Assembly (NCBI RefSeq): GCF_003967175.1
Contig: NZ_AP018553.1
Coordinates: 1,909,982 to 1,973,981 of the forward strand
Direction: 5' to 3'
DNA from: Sulfodiicoccus acidiphilus
GTDB taxonomy: Archaea > Thermoproteota > Thermoprotei_A > Sulfolobales > Sulfolobaceae
Length of the DNA: 64,000 nucleotides
The notes below the pieces were generated by a model, which was not told where the DNA came from, did not search any database, and saw only the letters and a program-made list of their open reading frames with translations. This document shows positions 36,782 through 44,786 of this stretch, one piece after another (position 1 is the first letter of the stretch; each line of letters starts with the position of its first letter). The position numbers and the translations under genes were made by a program.

Positions 36782-37233
36782 AGGTGAGGGGCTGGCGTCT
36801 GCTGGGGTAAGTCGAAGAGTTCCCTTAATTGAACGGTAAGGAATACGTCGACGGTATCTAAACTCCCGCCCACGACCTTGGTAGTGCTCTGGAACCTCAC
36901 TAGTCTCTCGATGCGAGGACCTCTGGTTAACCGATGAAACGACAACGGTTTTCCGACAGAAACGAGTTACGGTCGTCACTTACGCTCCATCCAGAACACA
37001 TTTCCTCGCTTCGTTGAACGATCTATCGCCTACAGACTAGGAGATCGGGTCGTTAAGGTAATAATGAACAATTAACGATGGAAGACTGGGTTTCCTGAGG
37101 AGCGTAAGTCCAAAGGACGTCAGCGCGAGGTGATCGGGGGAAGACAACGCCCCACCTCCAGGATGAGGATACTCAAGAGGTGGAATTGCTTGTAGTTCTA
37201 CGACCATTTCTATGTTAAAATTTATATCAATAT
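36782..37233. other. Intergenic stretch without a gene
   Basis: About 450 bases. I see an inverted repeat CGTTAA (37051-37056) / TTAACG (37072-37077) and an A/T-rich end, but no supported gene. Confidence 0.5.
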
Positions 37234-38316
37234 CTATCTCGAAAGCGAAAATACCTTACTTATTAGGGGGTCTGATGGACAGTAACCCCTTCCCTCCTCC
37301 TTGACTATCCAAGACGAATCAGTTAATTGGTTTAGGTAATTGTAGATTTCGGAATCACTCACTTCTATACCCTCCCTCGCCTCTAACGCTCTCTTTATCT
37401 CACTCCAGGTGGCGCAGTTAGTCACCGTTTTCATGACGGTTAAGTACCTACCCGTAGCTATGGCCCTAGTCTTGAGGAAGTTGTCGAACTCCTCCCTTAT
37501 CAACTCGATCGCGGTACTTATCGTTTTAGATAACGCCTTGTTCAAATCCCTTTCTTCATAGTAATAATACCCAAAGTAGGTGAGCCATCCTGGTATCCCC
37601 CCTAATTTTTCATAAATTATATTAAATTCATTAAAATTAATATTTAATTGTTTAAAACCAGATTGTAAAAATTCCTTGCTCTTCTCTGCATCAAAAGGTT
37701 GTAGTTCGATCTCGTTCATCGCCCTTCCATAGAGAGGGGACTTAGGGTCGTCTTCGCTTAGGTACCTGTAGAGCAAACCCATTTTGGAACCGCTTAATAT
37801 TATCTTAATTTTATTCAGATTATCAAAAGAATACGCGAAGGCTGGTAATAAGTTAGCTCCCCTTAAGTTAAGCAATTCCTGTGCCTCGTCGATAGTTATT
37901 ATTGCCTTATTTTCAGTCCAATCGTTTATGGATTCCAGCAAAGAGGAGATTTTCACCCTCCCGTTTCCTCCCCACTTCAATTTGACTTCGTTACCCATGA
38001 TCTTCACTCCTTCTATCCGTTCAAAGAAATCGATTATATTCGGAAATTTTCTGATCAATCTATTTATCTCCCTTTGTAATTCCAAGACCAAATCCCTATA
38101 AGATATGTAGCCTTTCTCCTCAAACTTCCTTAGATCTACGTAAACGTAGGGGAGGTCGAGTTCACTCAAAGCTATTCGAATTACCGAGGACTTACCTGTC
38201 CTTCTGAGTCCTAGAACTAAAGTTATGGGTGAAGATAGGGACTTAATTTTCTCTATCTCCTCCTCCCGATCAAAGAAATCCTTTCTAGACTCCTTAGGTA
38301 CCGGATCGAAGATCAA
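37234..38316 (-). CDS. Archaeal AAA ATPase (Sulfolobales expanded family)
   Basis: 360-residue ATPase of the STAND-like archaeal family (PF01637). N-terminal VPKESRKDFFDREEEIEKI is the family's lead-in. Walker A is GLRRTGKSS (about residues 35-43), Walker B is IITIDEAQELL (about 138-148), and an ILSGSKMGLL sensor follows; the C-terminal part (about 290-355) looks like a winged helix. The gene is clearly more A/T-rich than its neighbours, which suggests recent acquisition. The TTG start at 38316 abuts two tandem perfect palindromes. Family members are linked to mobile elements and stress; function unknown. Confidence 0.85.
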   Translation of the reverse strand: MIFDPVPKESRKDFFDREEEIEKIKSLSSPITLVLGLRRTGKSSVIRIALSELDLPYVYVDLRKFEEKGYISYRDLVLELQREINRLIRKFPNIIDFFERIEGVKIMGNEVKLKWGGNGRVKISSLLESINDWTENKAIITIDEAQELLNLRGANLLPAFAYSFDNLNKIKIILSGSKMGLLYRYLSEDDPKSPLYGRAMNEIELQPFDAEKSKEFLQSGFKQLNINFNEFNIIYEKLGGIPGWLTYFGYYYYEERDLNKALSKTISTAIELIREEFDNFLKTRAIATGRYLTVMKTVTNCATWSEIKRALEAREGIEVSDSEIYNYLNQLTDSSWIVKEEGRGYCPSDPLISKVFSLSR

Positions 38317-38352
38317 CTTCTACCCCTAGAAGTAACTTCTACCCCTAGAAGT
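38316..38352. repeat. Tandem perfect palindromes at the ATPase start
   Basis: ACTTCTACCCCTAGAAGT occurs twice (38316-38333 and 38335-38352), each with a 7-bp perfect stem ACTTCTA/TAGAAGT around CCCC. The copies are one base apart and the first touches the TTG start of the ATPase on the minus strand. They could be operators, RNA hairpins controlling translation (the GGGGT of the loop is the only ribosome-binding-site-like sequence), or an integration scar. Confidence 0.7.
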
Positions 38353-38416
38353 AAATGAATGTTGTGGTAGTCTCTTGCGTTCACTCCAAGACCTGAAGGA
38401 GGTCGGATTAGCGGGT

Positions 38417-38623
38417 CATGTTTTCGGACGCCCCAAGTGTGGTTGAACAGTAGATAGGGACTACAATGCTTCTCTGAATATTCTTGCTGGGTTTGGACTG
38501 CCCTTAGAGCCCATGGACAGGGGACTGCTACACATTCCATTTTCTGAGGGAGTGTGTAGCAAGTTCCTGAAAGCAGTAGTAAATCCTCGTCGGAGGGATT
38601 TACCGTCAGTAAGGGCGAGGTAA
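38417..38623 (+). pseudogene. TnpB (IS200/IS605 type) C-terminal fragment
   Basis: Reads HVFGRPKCG, an in-frame TGA (38444), then TVDRDYNASLNILAGFGLPL and EPMDRGLLHIPF, ending at TAA 38621. DRDYNASLNI is the last RuvC aspartate block after the zinc ribbon in TnpB, and the EP...L..IPF tail is normal. The N-terminal three quarters are missing. It starts just upstream of the ATPase promoter region, so the ATPase and TnpB debris share this site. Confidence 0.75.
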
Positions 38624-38688
38624 ATCACGGACAGGAAGCCCCTCCTCAGGACCTGCCTCTCCTAGGGCAGACCTCGGGGTGAAGTGCG

Positions 38689-39009
38689 GTGAGGTCAGCG
38701 GCGTTAAGGGGTGTCGTGAAAGAGGACTTTCGTTTCCCACGCACTCCATCTCCCTATGGAAGTTTGGAAGCATGCTTGAATATGGACGCTAATGGTATGA
38801 GGGCCGTATCGAGGAGTTTGAACTTGCCTCTAGGTACCGTTTTCACTGGGTCGAGAGTCAAAACGAATGAAAGAGTAGTCGAGTTCAGAAAAAGGGGTCG
38901 ACGGCGAGGTAGTTGCTGAGGTCGTCGATAGGATCCTGGCTTGTGCGAGAATACAGGGCTTTGTACGAGAGGCTCTTCAACAATTCTTCTATACTTCTCT
39001 TGGGGTTCG
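38689..39009 (+). pseudogene. Decayed transposase with HTH (possibly IS1-like)
   Basis: An open frame (38689-38919) contains ACLNMDANGMRAVSRSLNLP and LGTVFTGSRV, resembling the helix-turn-helix region of IS1-type transposases (GM.RAI.R.L..P..TVF.W). After a stop, fragments such as VVAEVVDRI and FYTSLG continue to about 39009, where a tnpB end remnant begins. No catalytic core is left. Confidence 0.5.
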
Positions 39010-39161
39010 GGCTTCATTGAATTTTCATGAAATTGTATCCAATTCTCAGCCCTTGGACTTCACCGGAGTCGCGGGGCATTGCCCCGTTCATCCCTCTCCG
39101 TCCCTTTAGCGGGGTAACCCCAACCCACACCCGTTCATGGATGTGGGGAAACCCGCACATC
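39010..39161 (-). pseudogene. tnpB 3' end with transposon right end, copy A
   Basis: On the minus strand this encodes MCGFPHIHERVWVGVTPLKG and, further on, PRDSGEVQGLRIGYNF, ending in MKIQ-stop. It matches the C-terminus of the IS607-type TnpB at 10093-10232 (MCGFPHVRDIPRVWVGVTP and PRDPGEAQGLRI). The end AAAATTCAATGAAGCCC corresponds to the element's right end. The coding frame is still open over 48 codons, which suggests selection on the RNA or recent origin. Confidence 0.75.
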
Positions 39162-39172
39162 TCGTGTAACAT

Positions 39173-39214
39173 CTTGCTACCTTTCGGGAAAATTCATCCA
39201 CATGTGGTAGCAAG
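39173..39214. repeat. Perfect 9-bp inverted repeat beside the tnpB remnant
   Basis: CTTGCTACC (39173-39181) and GGTAGCAAG (39206-39214) are exact complements separated by 24 bases. The hairpin lies 12 bases from the truncated 5' side of the tnpB remnant. Function unknown; it could mark an element junction. Confidence 0.55.
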
Positions 39215-39651
39215 CTTTCAAAATACTTTGGGCATAAGGTATATAAATTTCACGATTTATTGGTAACTGTTAGCGACGGCGTAGGGGCATCTTCCTTAGA
39301 GTGGTGGTAGGTAAGCGGTTTACAGCTTGTACTTCCGGTTGGACAACCTTTGTGGGTTTCACCTGTTAACCTCGAGTCCTTTAACTCCTCCTTGATGGAT
39401 AGGCCGATTCGCTTCAAGGGGACCACTAAGACGGTGAACACGAGTTATAAGACGGCGAGTGCTCAATACTTGGTGTCGTAGGAGGAAGACTGGCATCGGA
39501 ACTCGTAACTAAACGGTGACTTTACGAAATAGTTCATTAAACTCAAAATTTCGAGTAAAAAGTTGTCGTAAGTTAATGAGATAGAGATAACACAGCCCAT
39601 CGACATCGAACGAAGTAGTTGAAAGTAAATAAAATATGTAGTAAAAAATTA
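39215..39651. other. Intergenic stretch without a convincing gene
   Basis: About 435 bases. A minus-strand open frame (39250-39441) has no recognisable motif. The right end is A/T-rich and leads into the 3' end of the MFS gene. Confidence 0.5.
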
Positions 39652-40926
39652 TTAGATGGCGTTCTTCTCCAAAACATTGAGCGGATTGTCCTTAGGTAGA
39701 AACGACACCACTAGAGCTGCCAAAAGTAGCGGCACTAACACCACCTCTGTAAGTGTGAGGGCCCAACCTGACGCCGTAGCCCCGTAAGAGGTCAGGAGGA
39801 GCGTCACGGCACTAGGCAACACTATGTTCCCCAACCATTGAAAGCCGTAGCCGAAGTTACTGGCGGTAGCTCTAACTCGCGTCGGATACATCTCGTTTAA
39901 GTAGAACGGCCACGCTGCCCACTGGGAAAAAAGGAAGAACACGAAGAGGACGTTGAAGGTGAGGACTAGGGATGGTGAAGGTGCCTCAATTATCCCGACG
40001 AAGGATAACACGGAAAGTAGGAGGAAAACCACCAACACGTTCCTTCTGCTCAACTTGTTCCCGAGCATCCCCACTATGGCGTACCCCACGGCCGCGATGG
40101 CGAAGGAGATGAACTCGTAGAGGATCGTGTCGACGAAGCTGAGGTGTTTGACGGTTGTATAGTACACCGGCAACGATATCAGGGTGACCGCGACCGAGCC
40201 CGCAGCTATCACCGTGTAGATTGCCATTAGGACGCTCTTCCTCCTGAGGTCCGCTTGAAACATCTGGGAGAACGGGTTCTTGACGGCCTTCGATAAGTCG
40301 GCCTCGTACTTTGTGGAGACGCCAGCACCTTTCTTCGCGGCCTCTCTAGCCCTTCTCAGGTCTAGGAACCTGTCTGTTTCGTCCAAGGTCTTCCTGAGTA
40401 GCAGCAGTATTAGCGCTGGAGCTACACCCACCAAGAACACGTACGGAAGATAGACGTGCCCTAAGGTGAAGAGATATATCAGTGCGGCACCTAGCGCCTG
40501 TCCTAGAGGAAAGGCTATAGCTATTACTGTGAGCATGAGCCCCCTCCTCTCTGGAGGTGTAGTCTCGCTGGTTATAGTGAAACCGAGCGGTTCATCTGGC
40601 CCCGTTCCTAGAGACGTCACGGACCTAGAGAATATTAAGGTACCCAATGTACTCGAAAACGCCGTGAACAGAGACCCTAGAGAATAGAGTAGGACCGTCA
40701 CCATGAAGAGGGGTTTCCTACCAAGCGTGTCCGCTAAAGCTCCGAAGGCGAAAGCGGCCACCGCAGAGACGAAGAAAGAGACGTCAGTTATTACAGTGAT
40801 CTCGCCTAAGGAGAGGTGAAACAAGGGAATGAGAGCTGGGATGGCCCCCAAGAAAAGCTCGAAGTCCATAGTCATGAGCATCACCCCCACAAACGTGGAG
40901 ACGACGTATTTGTGATACTTCTCCAT
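39652..40926 (-). CDS. MFS transporter (metabolite:H+ symporter type)
   Basis: 424 residues, twelve predicted membrane segments. Motif A is GALADTLGRKPLFMVT after TM2; ETTPPERRGLML follows TM4, and the middle loop (about 180-215) is charged. The N-terminal MDFELFLGAIPALIPLFHL with an acidic residue in TM1 is typical of sugar-acid or aromatic-acid symporters. ATG 40926 with CTTTTAAATTCC 22-33 bases upstream. Divergent neighbours point to uptake for the hydantoinase-type enzyme or other acids; substrate unknown. Confidence 0.85.
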   Translation of the reverse strand: MEKYHKYVVSTFVGVMLMTMDFELFLGAIPALIPLFHLSLGEITVITDVSFFVSAVAAFAFGALADTLGRKPLFMVTVLLYSLGSLFTAFSSTLGTLIFSRSVTSLGTGPDEPLGFTITSETTPPERRGLMLTVIAIAFPLGQALGAALIYLFTLGHVYLPYVFLVGVAPALILLLLRKTLDETDRFLDLRRAREAAKKGAGVSTKYEADLSKAVKNPFSQMFQADLRRKSVLMAIYTVIAAGSVAVTLISLPVYYTTVKHLSFVDTILYEFISFAIAAVGYAIVGMLGNKLSRRNVLVVFLLLSVLSFVGIIEAPSPSLVLTFNVLFVFFLFSQWAAWPFYLNEMYPTRVRATASNFGYGFQWLGNIVLPSAVTLLLTSYGATASGWALTLTEVVLVPLLLAALVVSFLPKDNPLNVLEKNAI

Positions 40927-40966
40927 TATTTGATTCTAGTGTAAAGGAATTTAAAAGAGTACTCTT

Positions 40967-41317
40967 TCATACTCCAAATTTCCTTTTGTATATCGAGAGT
41001 GCGGTAACGAGCGTAGGAACGCCTGTGAAGATGAAGGCGACTTTTATCGCATCAAGGATCTCTTCCGGTGTGGCACCTGCAGCCACGGCCTGATCCATGG
41101 AGTGCTCTATGGCCTTCTCGTGCCTTAAGGCGGAAACCACGGCCATCCGTATGAGCGAGACGGTCTTACTGTCAAGGGAGGTGAACTTGAACGCGCGCGA
41201 CCACACTTCCGACCAAGACTCTAAGAGTTCGGGGTCCCTTGACGCGAGGACTTCGTGGAAATCTTCCACGAACCCCCTACTCTCCTTAATTGACTTGAGA
41301 AGTTCTTCTTTGTCCAC
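40967..41317 (-). CDS. Carboxymuconolactone decarboxylase-family protein without the CxxC pair
   Basis: 116 residues, AhpD/CMD fold: FTSLDSKTVSLIRMAVVSAL, then HEKAIEHSMDQAVAAGATPEEILDAIK (position given for the motif; key residues H, H and the GATPEEI turn). AhpD-type members have C-x-x-C before the histidine; here the positions are E-K-A-I-E, so no redox role is expected, as in true gamma-carboxymuconolactone decarboxylases. GTG 41317 has a TAAATT box about 22-28 bases upstream. It lies between the MFS gene and the hydantoinase-like gene. Confidence 0.8.
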   Translation of the reverse strand: MDKEELLKSIKESRGFVEDFHEVLASRDPELLESWSEVWSRAFKFTSLDSKTVSLIRMAVVSALRHEKAIEHSMDQAVAAGATPEEILDAIKVAFIFTGVPTLVTALSIYKRKFGV

Positions 41318-41423
41318 GGTTGGGCAATTGTAGTTCAGCCTAATTTACTTGTCTTTTTCGGCCAGCGTAGGTTCTGGTAGTGACAGGTAAGTCTTTTTAC
41401 GAACACCCTGCACGTTCTCTCCC

Positions 41424-42887
41424 GTGTTCGACCTACTTGTGAAAAACGGAAAACTGGTCCTCCCCGGGAGGACTGTAGTCGATGGAGAGGTTGGAATTAA
41501 TGAAGGGAAGATCGCGGCAGTGGGCAGGAACTTAGGCGCTGGGCACGTCAACGTAGATGCGTCGGGCAAGCTAGTCCTACCAGGGGTTCTTGACACCCAC
41601 TTTCACGTGGGGATCTACAGGCCCTTCCAGGAGGACGCTAGAACGGAGTCGATGAGTGCTATAGCTGGGGGCGTTACCACGATCCTGAGCTACTTCAGGA
41701 CAGGGAGGAACTACCTCAACATTTCTGAGGACTACAGTTCGCTCTTCCCGAGGCTAGTGGAAATGAGTAAAGGCAACTTCTACGTGGACTACGGATTTAA
41801 CATAGCACCCATAACGAGGAAACATGTAGAGGAGATAGAGACTCTCTTTAAGCTTGGGGTCTCTACCTTCAAGTTTTACATGTTCTACAAGGGCCTAAAT
41901 CTGAGAAGCGAGTACAGGAAAGGAAGCGTCGAGGAGGAATACCTCCTATCCAAGGATCCCTACGATGGGGGACACCTCTTCACTATAATGAAGAGGATTT
42001 CGTCCCTGAAGGGAGGTAAGACACCGCACCAGCCGAGGCTGAGCGTCCACGCAGAGGACGCGGAAGTGATAAGGGTGCACCTGGAGGAGGCTAAGGAGGA
42101 GTTCTCCAGAGGGATACTTAACGCCCTCGAGGCATACAGTGCAGCTAGACCACCTGAGGGGGAGAGGGTGGCCATTTTACAGGCAGCTGAGATGGCCCGA
42201 GCCACGGGCTGTCCAATCAATGTGCTCCACGTGAGCAGCGAAACTGCGCTCAGGACTATCGAGGAGGTTCGCAGGTGGTGGCCTGGGCTAGATGTGATGG
42301 CGGAGGTGACCTCATCCCACCTGACTCTCACCACCAATTCTAAGGCAGGAGTGCTAGGAAAGGTCAACCCGCCCATAAGGTCAGATAGGGATAGGGAAGC
42401 CCTGTGGGAGGGCTTGGTCTCTGGCTCAATACAGACTGTCGCTAGCGATCACGCGGCGATCGAACAGTCGAGGAAAGGAGGAGAGCTATGGACGGCGGAG
42501 AACGGATTCGGTGCGACGGAGCTGATGGTTCCTTCACTGCTCACCGAAGGGTTGAGGAGGGGAGTGCCGCTCACTAGGCTGGTCGAACTGGTTACGTCCT
42601 CCCCCGCGAAGTTTCACGGACTGTATGGGAGGAAGGGAGATCTCCTTCCTGGGTTCGACGGCGACCTCGTTATCGTGGACCTTAACACGACGCGCAGGGT
42701 CAGGGCGGACGCGTTGCACTCGGCCCAAGACTTCACGCCTTATGAGGGGATGGAATTGAGAGGATGGCCAACTACCACCGTCCTTCGCGGGGAGATCGTG
42801 TTCGACTCGGGGGAGTTCAGTGACGCGAGGAGGGGGAGTTCCTCAAGAGGCCAGTGGAGCTTTCAGACCCCGCCTAGGATCTTCTGA
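41424..42887 (+). CDS. Dihydropyrimidinase/hydantoinase-type cyclic amidohydrolase
   Basis: 487-residue amidohydrolase. It starts LLVKNGKLVLPGRTVVDGEV, then LPGVLDTHFHVG with the metal HxH (about residues 60-62). The carboxylated lysine is in VSTFKFYMFYKG (about 152-154), metal histidines in LSVHAED and INVLHVSSE, and the catalytic aspartate in VASDHAAIEQ. ASPAKFHGLYGRKGDLLPG-type C-terminal beta-sandwich follows. Members open hydantoin, dihydropyrimidine or allantoin rings. GTG 41424 with CTTTTTACG 25-33 bases upstream. Its 3' end overlaps the convergent lyase gene by 25 bases. Confidence 0.88.
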   Translation: MFDLLVKNGKLVLPGRTVVDGEVGINEGKIAAVGRNLGAGHVNVDASGKLVLPGVLDTHFHVGIYRPFQEDARTESMSAIAGGVTTILSYFRTGRNYLNISEDYSSLFPRLVEMSKGNFYVDYGFNIAPITRKHVEEIETLFKLGVSTFKFYMFYKGLNLRSEYRKGSVEEEYLLSKDPYDGGHLFTIMKRISSLKGGKTPHQPRLSVHAEDAEVIRVHLEEAKEEFSRGILNALEAYSAARPPEGERVAILQAAEMARATGCPINVLHVSSETALRTIEEVRRWWPGLDVMAEVTSSHLTLTTNSKAGVLGKVNPPIRSDRDREALWEGLVSGSIQTVASDHAAIEQSRKGGELWTAENGFGATELMVPSLLTEGLRRGVPLTRLVELVTSSPAKFHGLYGRKGDLLPGFDGDLVIVDLNTTRRVRADALHSAQDFTPYEGMELRGWPTTTVLRGEIVFDSGEFSDARRGSSSRGQWSFQTPPRIF

Positions 42888-43687
42888 AGCTCGGAGAACG
42901 TCACCATTCTTGTAAGATACCCTTCGGTTGTGCCGTCGGCCTTTAGAGCAGACAACATTTCGGTCAGTGCCCTAACCAACGTCCTGACTGCGGCCCCAGG
43001 GAAAATTACTAGTTGAAATCCCATCTCCTCCAGTTTCCTGGCTGGAACCAACGGAGTCTTGCCTCCTTCGACCATATTGGCCATCTTCATTCCCCTCACA
43101 GACCTACCAATCACGGACAACTCCTCCAAGGTCCTCGGGGACTCGACGAAGGCCACGTCTGCTCCAGCCTCTAAGTAGAGATTGGCTCTGCGCACGGCCT
43201 CTTCCACGCCGAGGACAGTTAACGCGTCCGTCCTAGCCACGATCAGTGCGTCCCTCCTAGCTACGACGGCTGCCCTGATCTTCATGAGCATCTCCCTCTC
43301 CTCTACTACTTCCTTCCCCTCCAGGTGGCCACACTTCTTAGGGAACACCTGGTCCTCCAACTGTACGGCGTCAGCTCCAGCAGCCTCGAGGACCTTCACG
43401 GTGCGTCTGACGTTGAGGTCGTTTCCGTAGCCGGTGTCCGCGTCGACTATTAGGGGTAGACTGACCACCTTCGATATCCTTTCCACCACCCTAGACACGT
43501 CTTCCAGTCCAACGAAACCTAGGTCAGGTAGTCCGAGTGACGTGTACGATATGCTGGCTCCGCTCACATACGCGGCCTCGAAGCCGGCCCTCTCCACTAG
43601 GAGAGCTGAGAGGGAATCGTAAACTCCTGGGGCCACTAGTATCGGAGTCGCTTTAAGTCTCTTCCTTAGCTTCTCTCCGGCGTTCAT
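42863..43687 (-). CDS. Isocitrate lyase/PEP mutase superfamily protein (methylisocitrate-lyase-like)
   Basis: 274-residue TIM barrel. VAPGVYDSLSALLVERAGFE, then SYTSLGLPDLGF and the magnesium site VDADTGYGN. The active-site loop is FPKKCGHLEGK, with the KKCGH lyase signature, which argues for a C-C lyase rather than a mutase. LIVARTDAL follows. Typical length. ATG 43687 lacks a TATA box, but GGTGAG sits 11 bases upstream. It could cleave methylisocitrate or a 2,3-substituted malate; substrate not certain. Confidence 0.85.
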   Translation of the reverse strand: MNAGEKLRKRLKATPILVAPGVYDSLSALLVERAGFEAAYVSGASISYTSLGLPDLGFVGLEDVSRVVERISKVVSLPLIVDADTGYGNDLNVRRTVKVLEAAGADAVQLEDQVFPKKCGHLEGKEVVEEREMLMKIRAAVVARRDALIVARTDALTVLGVEEAVRRANLYLEAGADVAFVESPRTLEELSVIGRSVRGMKMANMVEGGKTPLVPARKLEEMGFQLVIFPGAAVRTLVRALTEMLSALKADGTTEGYLTRMVTFSELQKILGGV

Positions 43688-44027
43688 TCAGACTCACCAA
43701 CACTCTACGAAGCGAACTACATCGGGTTGACGGAGAAGGCTCTCCACCCCATTGCCTTGTTTGAAAGGTTGAGGGTCGAGCTCCACGGGCACCGAGGGCC
43801 GCTCAGTTCCAGAAACTAGACTCCCTTTTACCCCATGAGGGACGCCGGTTGAGGCGTAGGTGCGCCTCTCTAATCTTCCCTTCGACCGAGGCGACTCAGT
43901 GACGCTTACTTCGTTAGTGACTGACATTGATTTACTGCTGTCTAAGGAAGTATTAAATGTGAAGCCCCCTTTTCGTTTTTAGGCCACTTAAACCCCAGTT
44001 AAGATAAGCCTACGGTCTGCCACAGGA
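43688..44027. other. Intergenic stretch without a convincing gene
   Basis: 340 bases. A minus-strand open frame (43694-43927) has no motif and low complexity; not called. No repeats seen. Confidence 0.5.
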
Positions 44028-44777
44028 TTACTTATAGACGAAGGGGGAGAATTTCTTCTCAGCGTAGAACGCTGGATCGTGTCCCGGATATATTTCCGCC
44101 TTCCTTAGGCGAGCCATAAGTTTCACCTTATCAACCGAGCTTCCCCAAGTGGCGGTGTTCCAATCTAGTCCCTGTTTCCTCTTTACCGGCTGAAAATTGT
44201 CCCTAGTGTATATGGCATCGCTTACGAATATGACCCTAGAACCGGACTCGGTCTCCACGTAGAGTCCCTGTGTTCCGGGAGTGTGTCCTGGTATGGAAAT
44301 CACTCTCAGACCATAGTCTATCTCGTAATCTCCTGAAAGCCTCTCAAAATCGACGTCAGGTAGGTCGAAGTCTGGCCTGCAGTACGTTCCCTCGTAAAAC
44401 CAATCCGGTCTGTAGGCATAATCAAGCTCCGGGCCTTGTATCAGCACCGGGACGTTCTTGAACTTAGCTATCCCTCCCGCATGATCGTAGTGAAGGTGAG
44501 ACACGACGACGACGTCCACGTCCTCTGGCCTGAGGCTCAATAGTGAAAGTTGCGACTCCAGCCTCTGGGACTGGCTCTGCGTCGTGTTGAGTTGTTTCAT
44601 TATTGGATATCCCTTAGAGACGTCGGGTCCTGTGTCGAATAATACGACGAGATCCCTGACTCTCGCGACTACCGCCACCAGAGGTACCTTCACCATTTCA
44701 TCGCCTCCATCCTGAACTAGCAGGGACCTCCTGTGGTAGTTCGATCCTAGGTCCAAGAGGGAAAAACCACGTTCCAT
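44028..44777 (-). CDS. Metallo-beta-lactamase-fold hydrolase, lactonase-like (AiiA-type)
   Basis: 249 residues. The di-metal motif is SHLHYDHAGG (about residues 99-108), followed by ISIPGHTPGTQGLYVET, SDAIYTRDN (metal-bridging aspartate) and YPGHDPAFY at the C-terminus. This arrangement is that of N-acyl-homoserine-lactone lactonases and related lactonases. It lies 9 bases after the MFS gene on the same strand, so it probably hydrolyses an imported lactone or ester. A quorum-quenching role is possible but unproven. Confidence 0.82.
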   Translation of the reverse strand: MERGFSLLDLGSNYHRRSLLVQDGGDEMVKVPLVAVVARVRDLVVLFDTGPDVSKGYPIMKQLNTTQSQSQRLESQLSLLSLRPEDVDVVVVSHLHYDHAGGIAKFKNVPVLIQGPELDYAYRPDWFYEGTYCRPDFDLPDVDFERLSGDYEIDYGLRVISIPGHTPGTQGLYVETESGSRVIFVSDAIYTRDNFQPVKRKQGLDWNTATWGSSVDKVKLMARLRKAEIYPGHDPAFYAEKKFSPFVYK

Positions 44778-44786
44778 CCCATCACC

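Noticed and set aside
43694-43927. Minus-strand ORF of 77 codons upstream of the PEP-mutase-family gene
   Set aside because: Composition unlike neighbours, no motif, no promoter.
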